From JBBQSF01 sp038214085 (GTDB taxonomy: Bacteria > Bacteroidota > Bacteroidia > Bacteroidales > CG2-30-32-10): 14,511 nt of DNA. Where the stretch lies: assembly GCA_038214085.1 (NCBI GenBank), contig JBBQSF010000076.1, positions 1 through 14,511 on the forward strand, given 5' to 3'. Positions 1 through 7,328 of this stretch are shown here, piece after piece; positions within the stretch are counted from its first letter, which is position 1; the number at the start of each line of letters is the position of its first letter. Below the pieces are notes generated by a model. The model did not search any database, was not told the origin of the DNA, and saw only the letters and a program-made list of their open reading frames with translations. The position numbers and the translations under genes are program-made.

Positions 1-728
1 GCAACAGCAACATTAAGCGATTCAGGATTAGATATTCGGTTTGTTTTTGAGAATAAGGGAATTGAAATTTTCTGGCTGATATATTTCTCCAGATTTTCTG
101 AAATTCCTTTGCTTTCATTTCCCACAACAATTATTGCAGGAATTGATTTTTTAATAGTATAAACAGCAGCACCATGCATAAAAGCGCCATAAACTGAGAT
201 ATTTCCAGCTTTTTTTAACACTTCCTCAAGATCACAATATACAACAGAAACCCGTAAAAACGAGCCCATACTTGATTGTATTACTTTTGGGTTATAAACA
301 TCAACAGAGCTAAGCGAACAAACAATCTGCGTAAGCCCAAACCAATCGGCACTTCTGATTATAGTACCCATGTTTCCGGGATCTCTTATGTCGTCAAGAA
401 TCAGTGTAATACCTATATTGAGGTCAACATCATCAATGGACACTGGTTTAATTTTTACAACGGCCAGAACACTGTTCGGATTTTTAAAATTACTGATCCG
501 TGCCAATTGAGTATCGTCAATAAACTCCGGCTGAATACTTCTGCCAGCACATATTTCGGAATTTTGTTCAAACCATTCCTTTTTGCAACAGAGCATTTTA
601 ACTTCAGCACTGCTTGTTAACAATTCGGAAACAGCTTTTACGCCTTCCACTATGTATTCGCCATGAAGTTCTCTGTACTTTTTTTGTTGCAGAGAAGTAA
701 TGTGTTTAATTGTTTCGCGTGAAAGCAT
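1..728 (-). CDS. TrmH/SpoU-family RNA 2'-O-methyltransferase, 3' end cut by window edge
   Basis: I translated this frame by hand. It starts at the ATG at 726-728 and stays open for 242 codons to the left edge. The protein has the N-terminal substrate-binding region of the SpoU family, then the three SPOUT (alpha/beta-knot) motifs. Motif 1 is around residues 112-131 (LDDIRDPGNMGTIIRSADWFG region, with Asn119 and Arg125). Motif 2 is GNESKG at 203-208. Motif 3 is SLNVAV at 237-242, right at the edge, so only a short C-terminal helix should be missing. Family members transfer a methyl group from S-adenosylmethionine to a ribose 2'-OH in rRNA or tRNA. The exact target (TrmH, RlmB-like or other) cannot be read from the sequence. 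The gene lies 12 bases downstream of the T-run of the rplI terminator, with no promoter box in between, so it may depend on read-through. Confidence 0.9.
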   Translation of the reverse strand, partial: MLSRETIKHITSLQQKKYRELHGEYIVEGVKAVSELLTSSAEVKMLCCKKEWFEQNSEICAGRSIQPEFIDDTQLARISNFKNPNSVLAVVKIKPVSIDDVDLNIGITLILDDIRDPGNMGTIIRSADWFGLTQIVCSLSSVDVYNPKVIQSSMGSFLRVSVVYCDLEEVLKKAGNISVYGAFMHGAAVYTIKKSIPAIIVVGNESKGISENLEKYISQKISIPLFSKTNRISNPESLNVAV

Positions 729-740
729 CTTATTTTATAT

Positions 741-771
741 AAAAAAACCTGCCGTTATTCTGGCAGGTTTT
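741..771 (-). terminator. Intrinsic terminator of the rpsF-rpsR-rplI operon
   Basis: A perfect 10-bp inverted repeat (AAAACCTGCC at 744-753, GGCAGGTTTT at 762-771) encloses an 8-base loop. Read on the minus strand, the stem runs into seven consecutive T residues (complement of 741-747). It sits 18 bases past the rplI stop codon. The T-run ends only 12 bases before the start codon of the downstream methyltransferase gene. Read on the plus strand the T tail is short, and no plus-strand gene points at it. Confidence 0.88.
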
Positions 772-789
772 ATCTATGAGTAGTAAAAT

Positions 790-1239
790 TTATTCAGCAA
801 TAACTTCAAAACTGATATTAAACTGGATTTCTTTATGCAAATGAACCTTTGCAGTGTATGTTCCAAGTTCTTTTACAGATTCTCCATCTACTGCAATTTT
901 CTTGCGATCGATATCAAATTTAAACTGTTCTTTAATAGCATCAGCAATTTGAATGTTATTTACCGAACCGAAAATTTTTCCAGAAGTACCTGCTTTAGCA
1001 CCAACTTTAAGAGTAACTGATTGCAAAGCGTCAGCAATTTTCTGGGCTTCTTTTTTAATTTTTTCGTCTTTAAAAGCGCGTTGTTTTAAATTTTCAGCAA
1101 TTACTTTTCTGTTTGATTCGCTGGCGGCAATTGCAAATCCTTGAGGGATCAAATAGTTGCGACCATAACCATTTTTTACTTTAATAATATCGTCTTTATA
1201 TCCGAGATTAATTACATCCTGTGTTAAGATAATTTCCAT
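790..1239 (-). CDS. rplI: 50S ribosomal protein L9
   Basis: The product is 149 residues, the usual L9 length. It begins MEIILTQDVINLGYKDD and keeps the family signature in the N-terminal domain (VKNGYGRNYLIPQGFA, about residues 21-36). A charged connecting helix and the C-terminal rRNA-binding domain follow. L9 binds domain V of 23S rRNA near the L1 stalk. The gene is third in rpsF-rpsR-rplI, 14 bases after rpsR, and is followed by a clear terminator. A full AAGGAGG Shine-Dalgarno sequence precedes the ATG (1247-1253), immediately after the rpsR stop. No other start in this window has one. It may keep L9 translation independent of coupling to S18. Confidence 0.98.
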   Translation of the reverse strand: MEIILTQDVINLGYKDDIIKVKNGYGRNYLIPQGFAIAASESNRKVIAENLKQRAFKDEKIKKEAQKIADALQSVTLKVGAKAGTSGKIFGSVNNIQIADAIKEQFKFDIDRKKIAVDGESVKELGTYTAKVHLHKEIQFNISFEVIAE

Positions 1240-1246
1240 GTTTTTG

Positions 1247-1253
1247 CCTCCTT
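1247..1253 (-). promoter_or_regulatory. Strong Shine-Dalgarno site of rplI
   Basis: The minus strand reads TAA-AAGGAGG-CAAAAAC-ATG. The seven-base anti-16S complement directly follows the rpsR stop codon and ends 7 bases before the rplI ATG. The rpsF, rpsR, moxR, ppiC and guaB starts show nothing comparable, as is usual in Bacteroidota, where most mRNAs lack a Shine-Dalgarno sequence. Confidence 0.8.
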
Positions 1254-1523
1254 TTACTTTAATAAATCACCTACGTAGGGTAATAACGCGATATGTCTTG
1301 CTCTTTTAACAGCCTGAGCTATTTTGCGCTGATATTTATCAGATGTTCCTGTAATTCTTTTAGGAAGAATCTTTCCCTGTTCGTTAATAAATTTGGTGAG
1401 AAAGTCGGCATCTTTATAATCGATATATTTTATACCGCTTTTTTTGAAACGGCAGTATTTTTTCTTTTTAACATCAACATTTATTGGTGTTAAATATCTA
1501 ATTTCTGATGATTGATTAGCCAT
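1254..1523 (-). CDS. rpsR: 30S ribosomal protein S18
   Basis: The product is 89 residues, normal for S18. It has a short N-terminal tail, the YCRFKKSGIKYIDYKD segment (about residues 23-38), then LTKFINEQGKILPKRITGTS and the arginine-rich RKIAQAVKRARHIALLPYV stretch that contacts 16S rRNA. S18 forms a heterodimer with S6 on the small-subunit platform, which matches the gene order. It starts at the ATG at 1521-1523, 24 bases after rpsF, without a visible Shine-Dalgarno sequence. No ssb or priB gene lies between rpsF and rpsR, unlike in Firmicutes or gammaproteobacteria. Confidence 0.98.
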   Translation of the reverse strand: MANQSSEIRYLTPINVDVKKKKYCRFKKSGIKYIDYKDADFLTKFINEQGKILPKRITGTSDKYQRKIAQAVKRARHIALLPYVGDLLK

Positions 1524-1547
1524 AATTGTTTTTTTTAGTGTTACTGA

Positions 1548-1901
1548 TTACGATTCTTTAACTACTGTTTTGGTTACATCGCTACGTTTTTTCTCGTTGT
1601 AAGCAAGTGAGTGCTTGTCGAGTTTCACGGTAAGAAACCGCAAGAGTCGTTCGTCGCGTTTGTAAACAATTTCAAGGTCGTTGATAACACTTCCTTCGGC
1701 TTTAAACTCAATAAGATAATAAAATCCTGTTGATTTTTTCTGAATGGGGTAAGCCAGTTTTTTTAGTCCCCAATTTCTTTCAAAAACAATTTCCGCACCT
1801 TTTTCTTTAAGGAATTTCTGGAATTTGCTTACTGTTTCCTTCATCTGATCTTCAGACAAAACGGGAGTTAAAATGAAAACAGTTTCGTAATTGTTGATCA
1901 T
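1548..1901 (-). CDS. rpsF: 30S ribosomal protein S6
   Basis: The product is 117 residues. It opens with the S6 strand MINNYETVFILTPVLSE and continues with the helix and strand of the ferredoxin-like fold (NWGLKKLAYPIQKKSTGFYYL, about residues 43-63). It ends in a lysine-rich tail (KKRSDVTKTVVKES) that is a little longer than the core family. S6 pairs with S18 in the 30S platform. This is the first gene of rpsF-rpsR-rplI. A TAnnTTTG promoter lies 46 bases upstream, and there is no Shine-Dalgarno sequence. The short AT-rich leader does not show the CCG-containing hairpin known from S6:S18 autoregulatory leaders. Confidence 0.98.
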   Translation of the reverse strand: MINNYETVFILTPVLSEDQMKETVSKFQKFLKEKGAEIVFERNWGLKKLAYPIQKKSTGFYYLIEFKAEGSVINDLEIVYKRDERLLRFLTVKLDKHSLAYNEKKRSDVTKTVVKES

Positions 1902-1946
1902 TGTTTTTTAGTTAATTAATTAATAATGTGTTTTTAAAATGGAGTG

Positions 1947-1976
1947 CAAAATTAGAAAATTATTCTCAATATACAA
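1947..1976 (-). promoter_or_regulatory. Bacteroidetes-type promoter of the rpsF operon
   Basis: On the minus strand an exact -7 box TAATTTTG (complement of 1947-1954) lies 19 bases downstream of a TTG -33 element (complement of 1974-1976). This matches the TTG-N19-TAnnTTTG pattern known for the primary sigma factor of Bacteroidota. The predicted 5' leader is about 40 bases of AT-rich sequence. The site lies between the moxR stop and the rpsF start. Confidence 0.65.
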
Positions 1977-2016
1977 TAGTATTTGTAAAATAAACTTCGC
2001 ATTGCTTTTCAAACTG

Positions 2017-2982
2017 CTATTTCATGAGTTCATTCACGATTTGATCAGCAGAAACGCCTTCTGCTTCAGCTTTGTAATTTCGTACAATGCGGTGCCTTAG
2101 AACAGAAGCTGCCACAGCCTGCACATCTTCAATATCGGGAGAATATTTTCCATAAACTGCAGCATGGCATTTTGCTCCAATTACAAGATATTGCGATGCA
2201 CGTGGTCCGGCTCCCCATGTAAGGTAATCATTTGCAAATTTATGTGCATTCTGTTGATTCGGTCGTGTTTTTACCGCTAGATTTACAGCATATTGTAGCA
2301 CATTTTCCGGAACAGGAATCTTACGTACAATTTTCTGAAAGTTCAGAATTTCTTCAGCAGTAAGCACAACTTTTACCTGAGGTTCACTATCAGTAGTTGT
2401 GTACTTTACGATATCAATTTCTTCATTAAATGAAGGATAATCGAGCCACACATTAAACATAAAACGATCGAGTTGCGCTTCGGGTAAGGGATATGTTCCT
2501 TCCTGCTCAATAGGATTTTGTGTAGCAAGCACGAAAAATGGCTCTTCAAGTTTATAGGTATTTCCTGCTGCAGTAACAGCTCTTTCCTGCATGGCTTCCA
2601 ATAATGCCGATTGTGTTTTGGGAGGAGTACGATTGATTTCATCAGCAAGGATGATGTTTGCAAAAACTGGCCCTTTTACGAATCGGAATTTCCGCGAATC
2701 GTCAAGAATTTCGGTTCCCACAATATCGCTTGGCATTAAATCGGGTGTGAATTGGATACGGCTGTAAGTAAGTCCGAGTGCCTTTGCAAGCGTATTTACC
2801 ATGAGTGTTTTTGCCAAACCAGGCACTCCAACCAGCAGACAATGCCCACGACTGAAAATGGAAATAATGAGATTTTCAAGAACAGTATCCTGCCCCACAA
2901 TTACTTTGGAAACTTCATTTTTCAGTACCTTAAATTTTTCAGAAAACGCGTTAACGGTTTCTACGTCAGAGTTGTATTGCAT
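2017..2982 (-). CDS. MoxR-family AAA+ ATPase
   Basis: The product is 321 residues, the normal MoxR length. It has Walker A GVPGLAKT at residues 52-59, Walker B ILADEIN with Asp114-Glu115, a sensor-1 ATQNP motif at 153-157 and LDRF with Arg173. The C-terminal lid domain follows. MoxR ATPases are cytoplasmic chaperone-like enzymes that help mature or activate partner proteins, often with VWA or DUF58 proteins. No such partner lies in this window: the gene is last in the foldase chain, 14 bases after the SurA-like gene, and rpsF starts its own unit downstream. The start is the ATG at 2980-2982. What it acts on here is unknown; the context suggests an envelope role. Confidence 0.95.
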   Translation of the reverse strand: MQYNSDVETVNAFSEKFKVLKNEVSKVIVGQDTVLENLIISIFSRGHCLLVGVPGLAKTLMVNTLAKALGLTYSRIQFTPDLMPSDIVGTEILDDSRKFRFVKGPVFANIILADEINRTPPKTQSALLEAMQERAVTAAGNTYKLEEPFFVLATQNPIEQEGTYPLPEAQLDRFMFNVWLDYPSFNEEIDIVKYTTTDSEPQVKVVLTAEEILNFQKIVRKIPVPENVLQYAVNLAVKTRPNQQNAHKFANDYLTWGAGPRASQYLVIGAKCHAAVYGKYSPDIEDVQAVAASVLRHRIVRNYKAEAEGVSADQIVNELMK

Positions 2983-2996
2983 ATTCAGAATTATCT

Positions 2997-4328
2997 TTAA
3001 AACCAGTTATATGTGTATTTGCAGTTTTTATATTCATCAAGTACATGAATATAGCAACTTGCAATTTTTTTATTTACCCAAGTGGTGGTTGTTTTAGCTT
3101 CTTTATCCTTTTTAGCAGCAGCTTGAATAAGGTCGTAATCCTCTTTGAGGTTTGCCTTATGAGGTTCGGTGCGCGATTTGAGATACAAAATGCGGTAGGC
3201 TTGCAATCCATCATCATTCTTCATGGGCACAGGCAAGCTAAGATCGCCTACTTTCATTTTGTCCACACTAAAAAACACTGTTGGATCTAGTTGATCGGGT
3301 TCAAATTTTGTGGTTCCGGTTTCTGTGTTTATCAATAAACCTCCGGATTTTGCTGAAACATCATCGGAAAACTTAACACAGGCTTTGTCAAAAGTAATCG
3401 AGTCGTTTTTGATAAGGGTATAAACGCTATCGAGATATTGTTTGGCTTTTAAAAGATCTTCAACTGCAATTTTAGGTTTTATCAGGATATGGCGTACATT
3501 AATTGACTCTCCTCGTCGTTCAATAAGTTTAATAATATGGTAACCGGCTTTGGTTTTCATTACAGGCGAAACTTCACCTTCTTTTAAGCCATAAGCCACA
3601 GCTTCAAATTCAGGGTACAATTCGCCACGGTTGGTAAACCCGATTTCTCCTCCTTTTGCTGCTGAAACTTCATCATCAGAATACATTACTGCAAGCGTTG
3701 AAAAATCTTCACCTTTGAGAATTCTGTCGCGATATTCGTTTAGCTTTTCTTTTACCCTATCGATTTCTTTCTGACTAACCACGGGCTGTTTTACAATTTG
3801 CCCTACTTCGACCACCGAACTTACCAGTGGAATGCTGTCCTTTGGATAATCGTTAAAAAAATTACGAACTTCGGTAGGTGTAATTTTGACATTTTCAGTA
3901 ATTTTCCCTTCCATAGTTTGCTGAATCAACTGATCTTTTATTACCAAACGAAATTCGTTCTTGAGTTCAATAATAGACTTATTGTAATATGCTGCAAGTT
4001 TTTCTTCCGAACCAATTTGGGCAGCGAAATAACGTATCCTACGATTGAGTTCGGTTTCAACCTGGGCATCGGTAACGGTAATACTATCGATATCCGCCTG
4101 ATTGAGCAATAGCTTCTGAAACAGAAGTTCTTCTAGGAGCATACATTTGAGTGTGCTGTCTCCTGTATAACCCTGTAAAATATATTGTGCGTATTGGTTC
4201 TCAACATCCGAAAGCATGATCATTCTGGTTCCAACTACGGCAACCACCTGATCTATTACTTTTCCCTGGCCAAAAGTGAGTGGAGAAAAAAGGACGATAA
4301 AGGAAAAAGCAACTAAGAGTTTTTTCAT
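2997..4328 (-). CDS. SurA-like periplasmic chaperone with two parvulin domains
   Basis: The product is 443 residues from the ATG at 4326-4328. This start gives a clean signal peptide (MKKLLVAFSFIVLFSPLTFG, cleavage near Gly20-Gln21) and a 10-base gap to the upstream gene. The frame extends to a TTG at 4352, which would overlap that gene by 14 bases and is less likely. After the signal comes a SurA N-terminal chaperone module (VIDQVVAVVGTRMIMLSDVE, about residues 24-43, to roughly 165). Two parvulin-type domains follow, at about 172-270 and 277-388. Each lacks one of the two histidines conserved in active parvulins: domain 1 has Gly-Gln where RHIL is expected, and domain 2 has AYRI instead of GYHI. 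A chaperone role for outer-membrane proteins is therefore more likely than strong isomerase activity. The lysine-rich C-terminus has no membrane segment. Confidence 0.9.
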   Translation of the reverse strand: MKKLLVAFSFIVLFSPLTFGQGKVIDQVVAVVGTRMIMLSDVENQYAQYILQGYTGDSTLKCMLLEELLFQKLLLNQADIDSITVTDAQVETELNRRIRYFAAQIGSEEKLAAYYNKSIIELKNEFRLVIKDQLIQQTMEGKITENVKITPTEVRNFFNDYPKDSIPLVSSVVEVGQIVKQPVVSQKEIDRVKEKLNEYRDRILKGEDFSTLAVMYSDDEVSAAKGGEIGFTNRGELYPEFEAVAYGLKEGEVSPVMKTKAGYHIIKLIERRGESINVRHILIKPKIAVEDLLKAKQYLDSVYTLIKNDSITFDKACVKFSDDVSAKSGGLLINTETGTTKFEPDQLDPTVFFSVDKMKVGDLSLPVPMKNDDGLQAYRILYLKSRTEPHKANLKEDYDLIQAAAKKDKEAKTTTTWVNKKIASCYIHVLDEYKNCKYTYNWF

Positions 4329-4338
4329 CGGTACAGTA

Positions 4339-5178
4339 TTAATATATTTCAAAATTATTTTCTTTTAAAGCATCTTTAAAAAGGTTATTCTGCATTTCTT
4401 CAATCAAGGCGAGTTTCCTTTTATTCAGAATAATACTTTTAATATTTTCTTTCTCAAAACTTAGAGGAGAAACACTCTCTTTTACCTGAAAATCCTTGAT
4501 ATTTACAAAATAATTGTATAACGAATCTTGCATTTCAATATACCTGTTGTTTTTCAGATAATCTTCCTGATTGTAAGTTTTGATAGGTATCTCCTTTAAA
4601 AGGTCATCAAATAGCAGCCAAGATTCATCATCGAGATAATAGTTTGCAGCAAACTGACTGCATTTTTCTTCAAGCGTTTTTTTATTGGCTTCAGTATCGG
4701 TTTTGTAAAGTGAACGAATAGTAGTTATATTGGCAGATTTCAAAGGCATTTTTATGTACCATACTTTAACAATATTGTCCTTTAATAAAAATTCGGATTT
4801 ATTTGCTTCGTAATAAGTACTAATTAATGTATCGGATAATGAAGTATCCAGTTTTTGCGTTACCAGCTCCTTTTCGTATGTGTATAAAATCAGAGAATTG
4901 CGGTAGTCCTCAATTTGTTGTTCAAAATCTTTCTGATCGGTAGTAAGATTTTTTTCGGCATTTCGAATAAGTAGTTTTGACTTTATCCAGCTGTCGATAT
5001 AACTTTTAACAATTACCAAACTGTCTTTGGCAGAACTGCCTATTGGCACTATTCCTTCAAGGTCGGAAACATAAAGATAGTCGTCATATACCCTTGCAAT
5101 AGCCTTTTCGTCTGATTTCTTGGATGGAGAACAGGCAAAAAGCAATGATATGAATGTAATGAAGAATATCTGTTTCAA
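4339..5178 (-). CDS. Putative lipoprotein related to SurA/PpiC N-terminal domain, no parvulin domain
   Basis: The product is 279 residues and apparently starts at TTG. No in-frame ATG precedes the signal sequence MKQIFFITFISLLFAC, which ends in a lipobox (LFAC, Cys16). The mature part begins with a segment typical of the chaperone module of periplasmic isomerases (ARVYDDYLYVSDLEGIVP, about residues 28-45), followed by YIDSWIKSKLLIRNAEKNL and long charged helices. No HIL or GYH parvulin motif is present. It is probably a membrane-anchored periplasmic chaperone that works with its neighbours; this rests on context and N-terminal resemblance. It lies between the double-parvulin gene (74-base gap with a hairpin) and the SurA-like gene (10-base gap). 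The same 14 bases, TTAATATTTTGAAA, surround its start and that of the gene at 12434. Confidence 0.82.
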   Translation of the reverse strand: MKQIFFITFISLLFACSPSKKSDEKAIARVYDDYLYVSDLEGIVPIGSSAKDSLVIVKSYIDSWIKSKLLIRNAEKNLTTDQKDFEQQIEDYRNSLILYTYEKELVTQKLDTSLSDTLISTYYEANKSEFLLKDNIVKVWYIKMPLKSANITTIRSLYKTDTEANKKTLEEKCSQFAANYYLDDESWLLFDDLLKEIPIKTYNQEDYLKNNRYIEMQDSLYNYFVNIKDFQVKESVSPLSFEKENIKSIILNKRKLALIEEMQNNLFKDALKENNFEIY

Positions 5179-5188
5179 AATATTAACT

Positions 5189-5236
5189 AAAAAAATAAGA
5201 AACCAATTTCAATAAAAATTAAAATTGATTTCTTAT
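5189..5236 (-). terminator. Possible intra-operon terminator or attenuator
   Basis: The arms at 5195-5209 and 5222-5236 pair over 15 positions with one mismatch around a 12-base loop. On the minus strand the stem leads into seven T residues (complement of 5189-5195, overlapping the stem by one base). The stem is AT-rich and therefore weaker than the one after rplI. It lies 16 bases after the double-parvulin stop codon and about 10 bases before the lipoprotein gene start. It could reduce transcription of the distal genes, or act as a 3' stabilising hairpin. Confidence 0.5.
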
Positions 5237-5252
5237 CAAAACTACCAATTTC

Positions 5253-7247
5253 CTATTTTATTGTAGAAAAAACATCTTTATCAATTACCACTGGATATTT
5301 CATTTTTAATTGAGCAATCCACTCTTTTTCAAGGAATGCCTGATAGTCAGAAGTAATTAAACCACGTGCTTCGCTCAAGGTTTTGGGTTCTTTGTCGATA
5401 ATCTTATTGATACGAACCATTATAACTGAATTATTTTGATATATATCTGCGCTCAAACCTGCTTTCCATGGAATTGAATCGATAAGTGCATTGTCTTTTT
5501 TTGCATATTTTCCATTGTAAACAGAAAGGTTGAGTTGTGATGTATTGTTTGCTTTTTTCAAAATCATTTCGTCGGTATATTTACCACTGAGTAACATTTT
5601 ACGAACGATTTTTGCAACTTTAGGATTTGCACATGTAAACACATCAGCATTCACGCGTTGTTCCCAAAGATAATTGCTTTTGTTCTTTTCATAAAATGCT
5701 TGCAAACCTATAGTATCTTTAACCGCTTTTGACCATACCATATTATCAGTTAGTTCAAATAAAAGGATTCCGTCGCGATATTCTTTCATAAGCGCCTTGA
5801 AATCAGGATATTTTGTTTCAAGACGACTGTCTTCATAATCCATTACTGATTTTTCAACAAATTTCTTAAACATTGAAGCAAGATATACAGTGCTATCTTC
5901 GTTAGTACGGGACAATTGGTTTTCGTCAAGATACTTTGCAAAATCTTGTTGAGTATATGATTTTTCGGCTAAAGTAAACATGCTTTTTTTAAGTTTTGCA
6001 GCTTTTGCGATATTCCATTTGCCTTTAAAAATACTGTCGTTAACAATTGGATAAAAATCTTTAATGGTTTTTGCATCTTCCTTATATCCGTATTCTTTTT
6101 TGAGTTTTTCAACCATAATATCTTTTGAAATCAGTGCTCTTGAATCTTTAGAAATTTTGGATTTGAGTTCTGATTTAATGTTTTCCAAACTGTCAACTGG
6201 CTTACGTGCTATTAATTTTACGATATGCCAGCCATACATGGTTTTTACAGGTTTTGAAACTTCACCAATTGCCTTCATATCTGCAATTGCAGCAATAAAT
6301 TCGGGAACCATACGGCTAACGCCAAACCAAGGAATAACACCGCCTTTAGATGCTGAGGCCTTATCATCGGAATATGTTTTTGCAAGATCTTCGAAACTCT
6401 CACCTTTAAGGATTTTTCCATAGATTTCGTCAATTTTTGCTTTATATTTATCAGCGTTTGCAGTTCCTGCTGAATCAGCCGGTATAGCTACCAAGATATG
6501 CGCAGCCTGAACTTTTCCCATTGCAGGTTTTCTGTCTGTAACTTTAACTAAATGGTAACCATAATCCGTACGAACCGGCATTGAAACTTCTCCTACTTTG
6601 GTATTGTAAGCCATTGTTTCGAATGGATAAACCAGATCAAGTGCTGTAAAATATCCCAAATCCCCACCATTGCCAGCAACAGTAGAACCGCTCTTTTGTG
6701 AAACCTGATCACGCGCTGATACATCATCGGAATATTCTTTTGCCATTTGATCGAATGCACTGCCTTTCATAATTTTATTTCTGATATCCATGATCTTGTT
6801 ATAAGCAATCAAAGTATCCTTAGGCAAAGCGTCCTTGCTTAGCTTTATCAGTATGTGACTTGCTCTTATATCCCATTGCATCCTGTTGTATGCTTCGAGA
6901 AGCAATTTATCATTAACTTCTTTATCTATCAGATATGGTTGAGCCAATTGTTTGCGATAACCTGCAAGTTCAGTGACAAATGAAGAAACAGTATCCATTC
7001 CCTTTGATTCTGCTTCTTTAACTTTTAATTTAAAGTTTACATACAAATCAAGGTATTCTTCGAGTGATTTTTTATCAAGCACTTCTTTTTTTACATTGTT
7101 TTTCTGATACACATTCATAAACTCCGATTTGGTAACTTTTTCTCCTGCAACAGTAATTAACACAGGATCATTTTGAGCTTTCAAACCAAAGGAAATCAAA
7201 GAAGCGATAACAGAAATCAACACCGTTCGAACAAAATTTTTTTTCAT
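5253..7247 (-). CDS. Periplasmic peptidyl-prolyl isomerase with two intact parvulin domains
   Basis: The product is 664 residues from the ATG at 7245-7247; the frame also reaches a TTG two codons earlier. The signal peptide is MKKNFVRTVLISVIASLISF...AQ, with cleavage near residue 25. A SurA/PpiD-like helical N-terminal region covers about 28-125. Two PpiC-type parvulin domains lie at about 128-238 and 247-348. Both keep the paired histidines (SHILIK with His131, GYHLVK with His232; AHILVA with His250, GWHIVK with His341), so both look catalytically competent. The remaining 300 residues are helical and charged with a C-terminal segment (KTLSEARGLITSDYQAFLE) often seen in large Bacteroidota parvulins. 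The likely role is folding of exported and outer-membrane proteins. It is first in the chain that includes the lipoprotein, the SurA-like protein and MoxR. Confidence 0.93.
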   Translation of the reverse strand: MKKNFVRTVLISVIASLISFGLKAQNDPVLITVAGEKVTKSEFMNVYQKNNVKKEVLDKKSLEEYLDLYVNFKLKVKEAESKGMDTVSSFVTELAGYRKQLAQPYLIDKEVNDKLLLEAYNRMQWDIRASHILIKLSKDALPKDTLIAYNKIMDIRNKIMKGSAFDQMAKEYSDDVSARDQVSQKSGSTVAGNGGDLGYFTALDLVYPFETMAYNTKVGEVSMPVRTDYGYHLVKVTDRKPAMGKVQAAHILVAIPADSAGTANADKYKAKIDEIYGKILKGESFEDLAKTYSDDKASASKGGVIPWFGVSRMVPEFIAAIADMKAIGEVSKPVKTMYGWHIVKLIARKPVDSLENIKSELKSKISKDSRALISKDIMVEKLKKEYGYKEDAKTIKDFYPIVNDSIFKGKWNIAKAAKLKKSMFTLAEKSYTQQDFAKYLDENQLSRTNEDSTVYLASMFKKFVEKSVMDYEDSRLETKYPDFKALMKEYRDGILLFELTDNMVWSKAVKDTIGLQAFYEKNKSNYLWEQRVNADVFTCANPKVAKIVRKMLLSGKYTDEMILKKANNTSQLNLSVYNGKYAKKDNALIDSIPWKAGLSADIYQNNSVIMVRINKIIDKEPKTLSEARGLITSDYQAFLEKEWIAQLKMKYPVVIDKDVFSTIK

Positions 7248-7275
7248 ATTCAATCTTTTTTTACGATTAGGGTTA

Positions 7276-7309
7276 CAAATATATTTTTTTTACTTAGAGA
7301 CTAAGGCAA
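7276..7309 (-). promoter_or_regulatory. Candidate promoter of the foldase operon
   Basis: On the minus strand TATATTTG (complement of 7276-7283) matches the TAnnTTTG -7 consensus exactly. A TTG lies 23 bases upstream (complement of 7307-7309), slightly farther than the usual 19-21. The leader would be about 20-25 bases. A small dyad, CTTAGAGACTAAG at 7293-7305, falls between the two elements and could be a regulator site. The promoter begins 20 bases after the guaB stop, and no terminator is visible between the two genes. Confidence 0.5.
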
Positions 7310-7328
7310 TATTAACAAATTTTAGGAT

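Noticed and set aside
276..620. Plus-strand open frame of 114 codons
   Set aside because: It lies entirely antisense to the TrmH/SpoU methyltransferase, whose frame is supported by three family motifs. The plus-strand product resembles nothing.
1902..1946. S6:S18-binding autoregulatory leader before rpsF
   Set aside because: The leader is short and AT-rich, with no CCG-containing hairpin.
4329..4352. Extended start of the SurA-like gene at TTG 4352
   Set aside because: The ATG at 4328 gives a standard signal peptide and avoids a 14-base overlap with the upstream gene. The TTG context resembles two accepted TTG starts, so this stays slightly open.
4350..4357. Internal promoter before the SurA-like gene (TAATTTTG on the minus strand)
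   Set aside because: The -7 match is exact, but no TTG lies near the -33 position. Such 6-of-8 fixed-base matches are expected by chance in AT-rich DNA.
7248..7253. TTG start two codons upstream of the double-parvulin gene ATG
   Set aside because: The ATG at 7247 directly opens a normal lysine-rich signal peptide.
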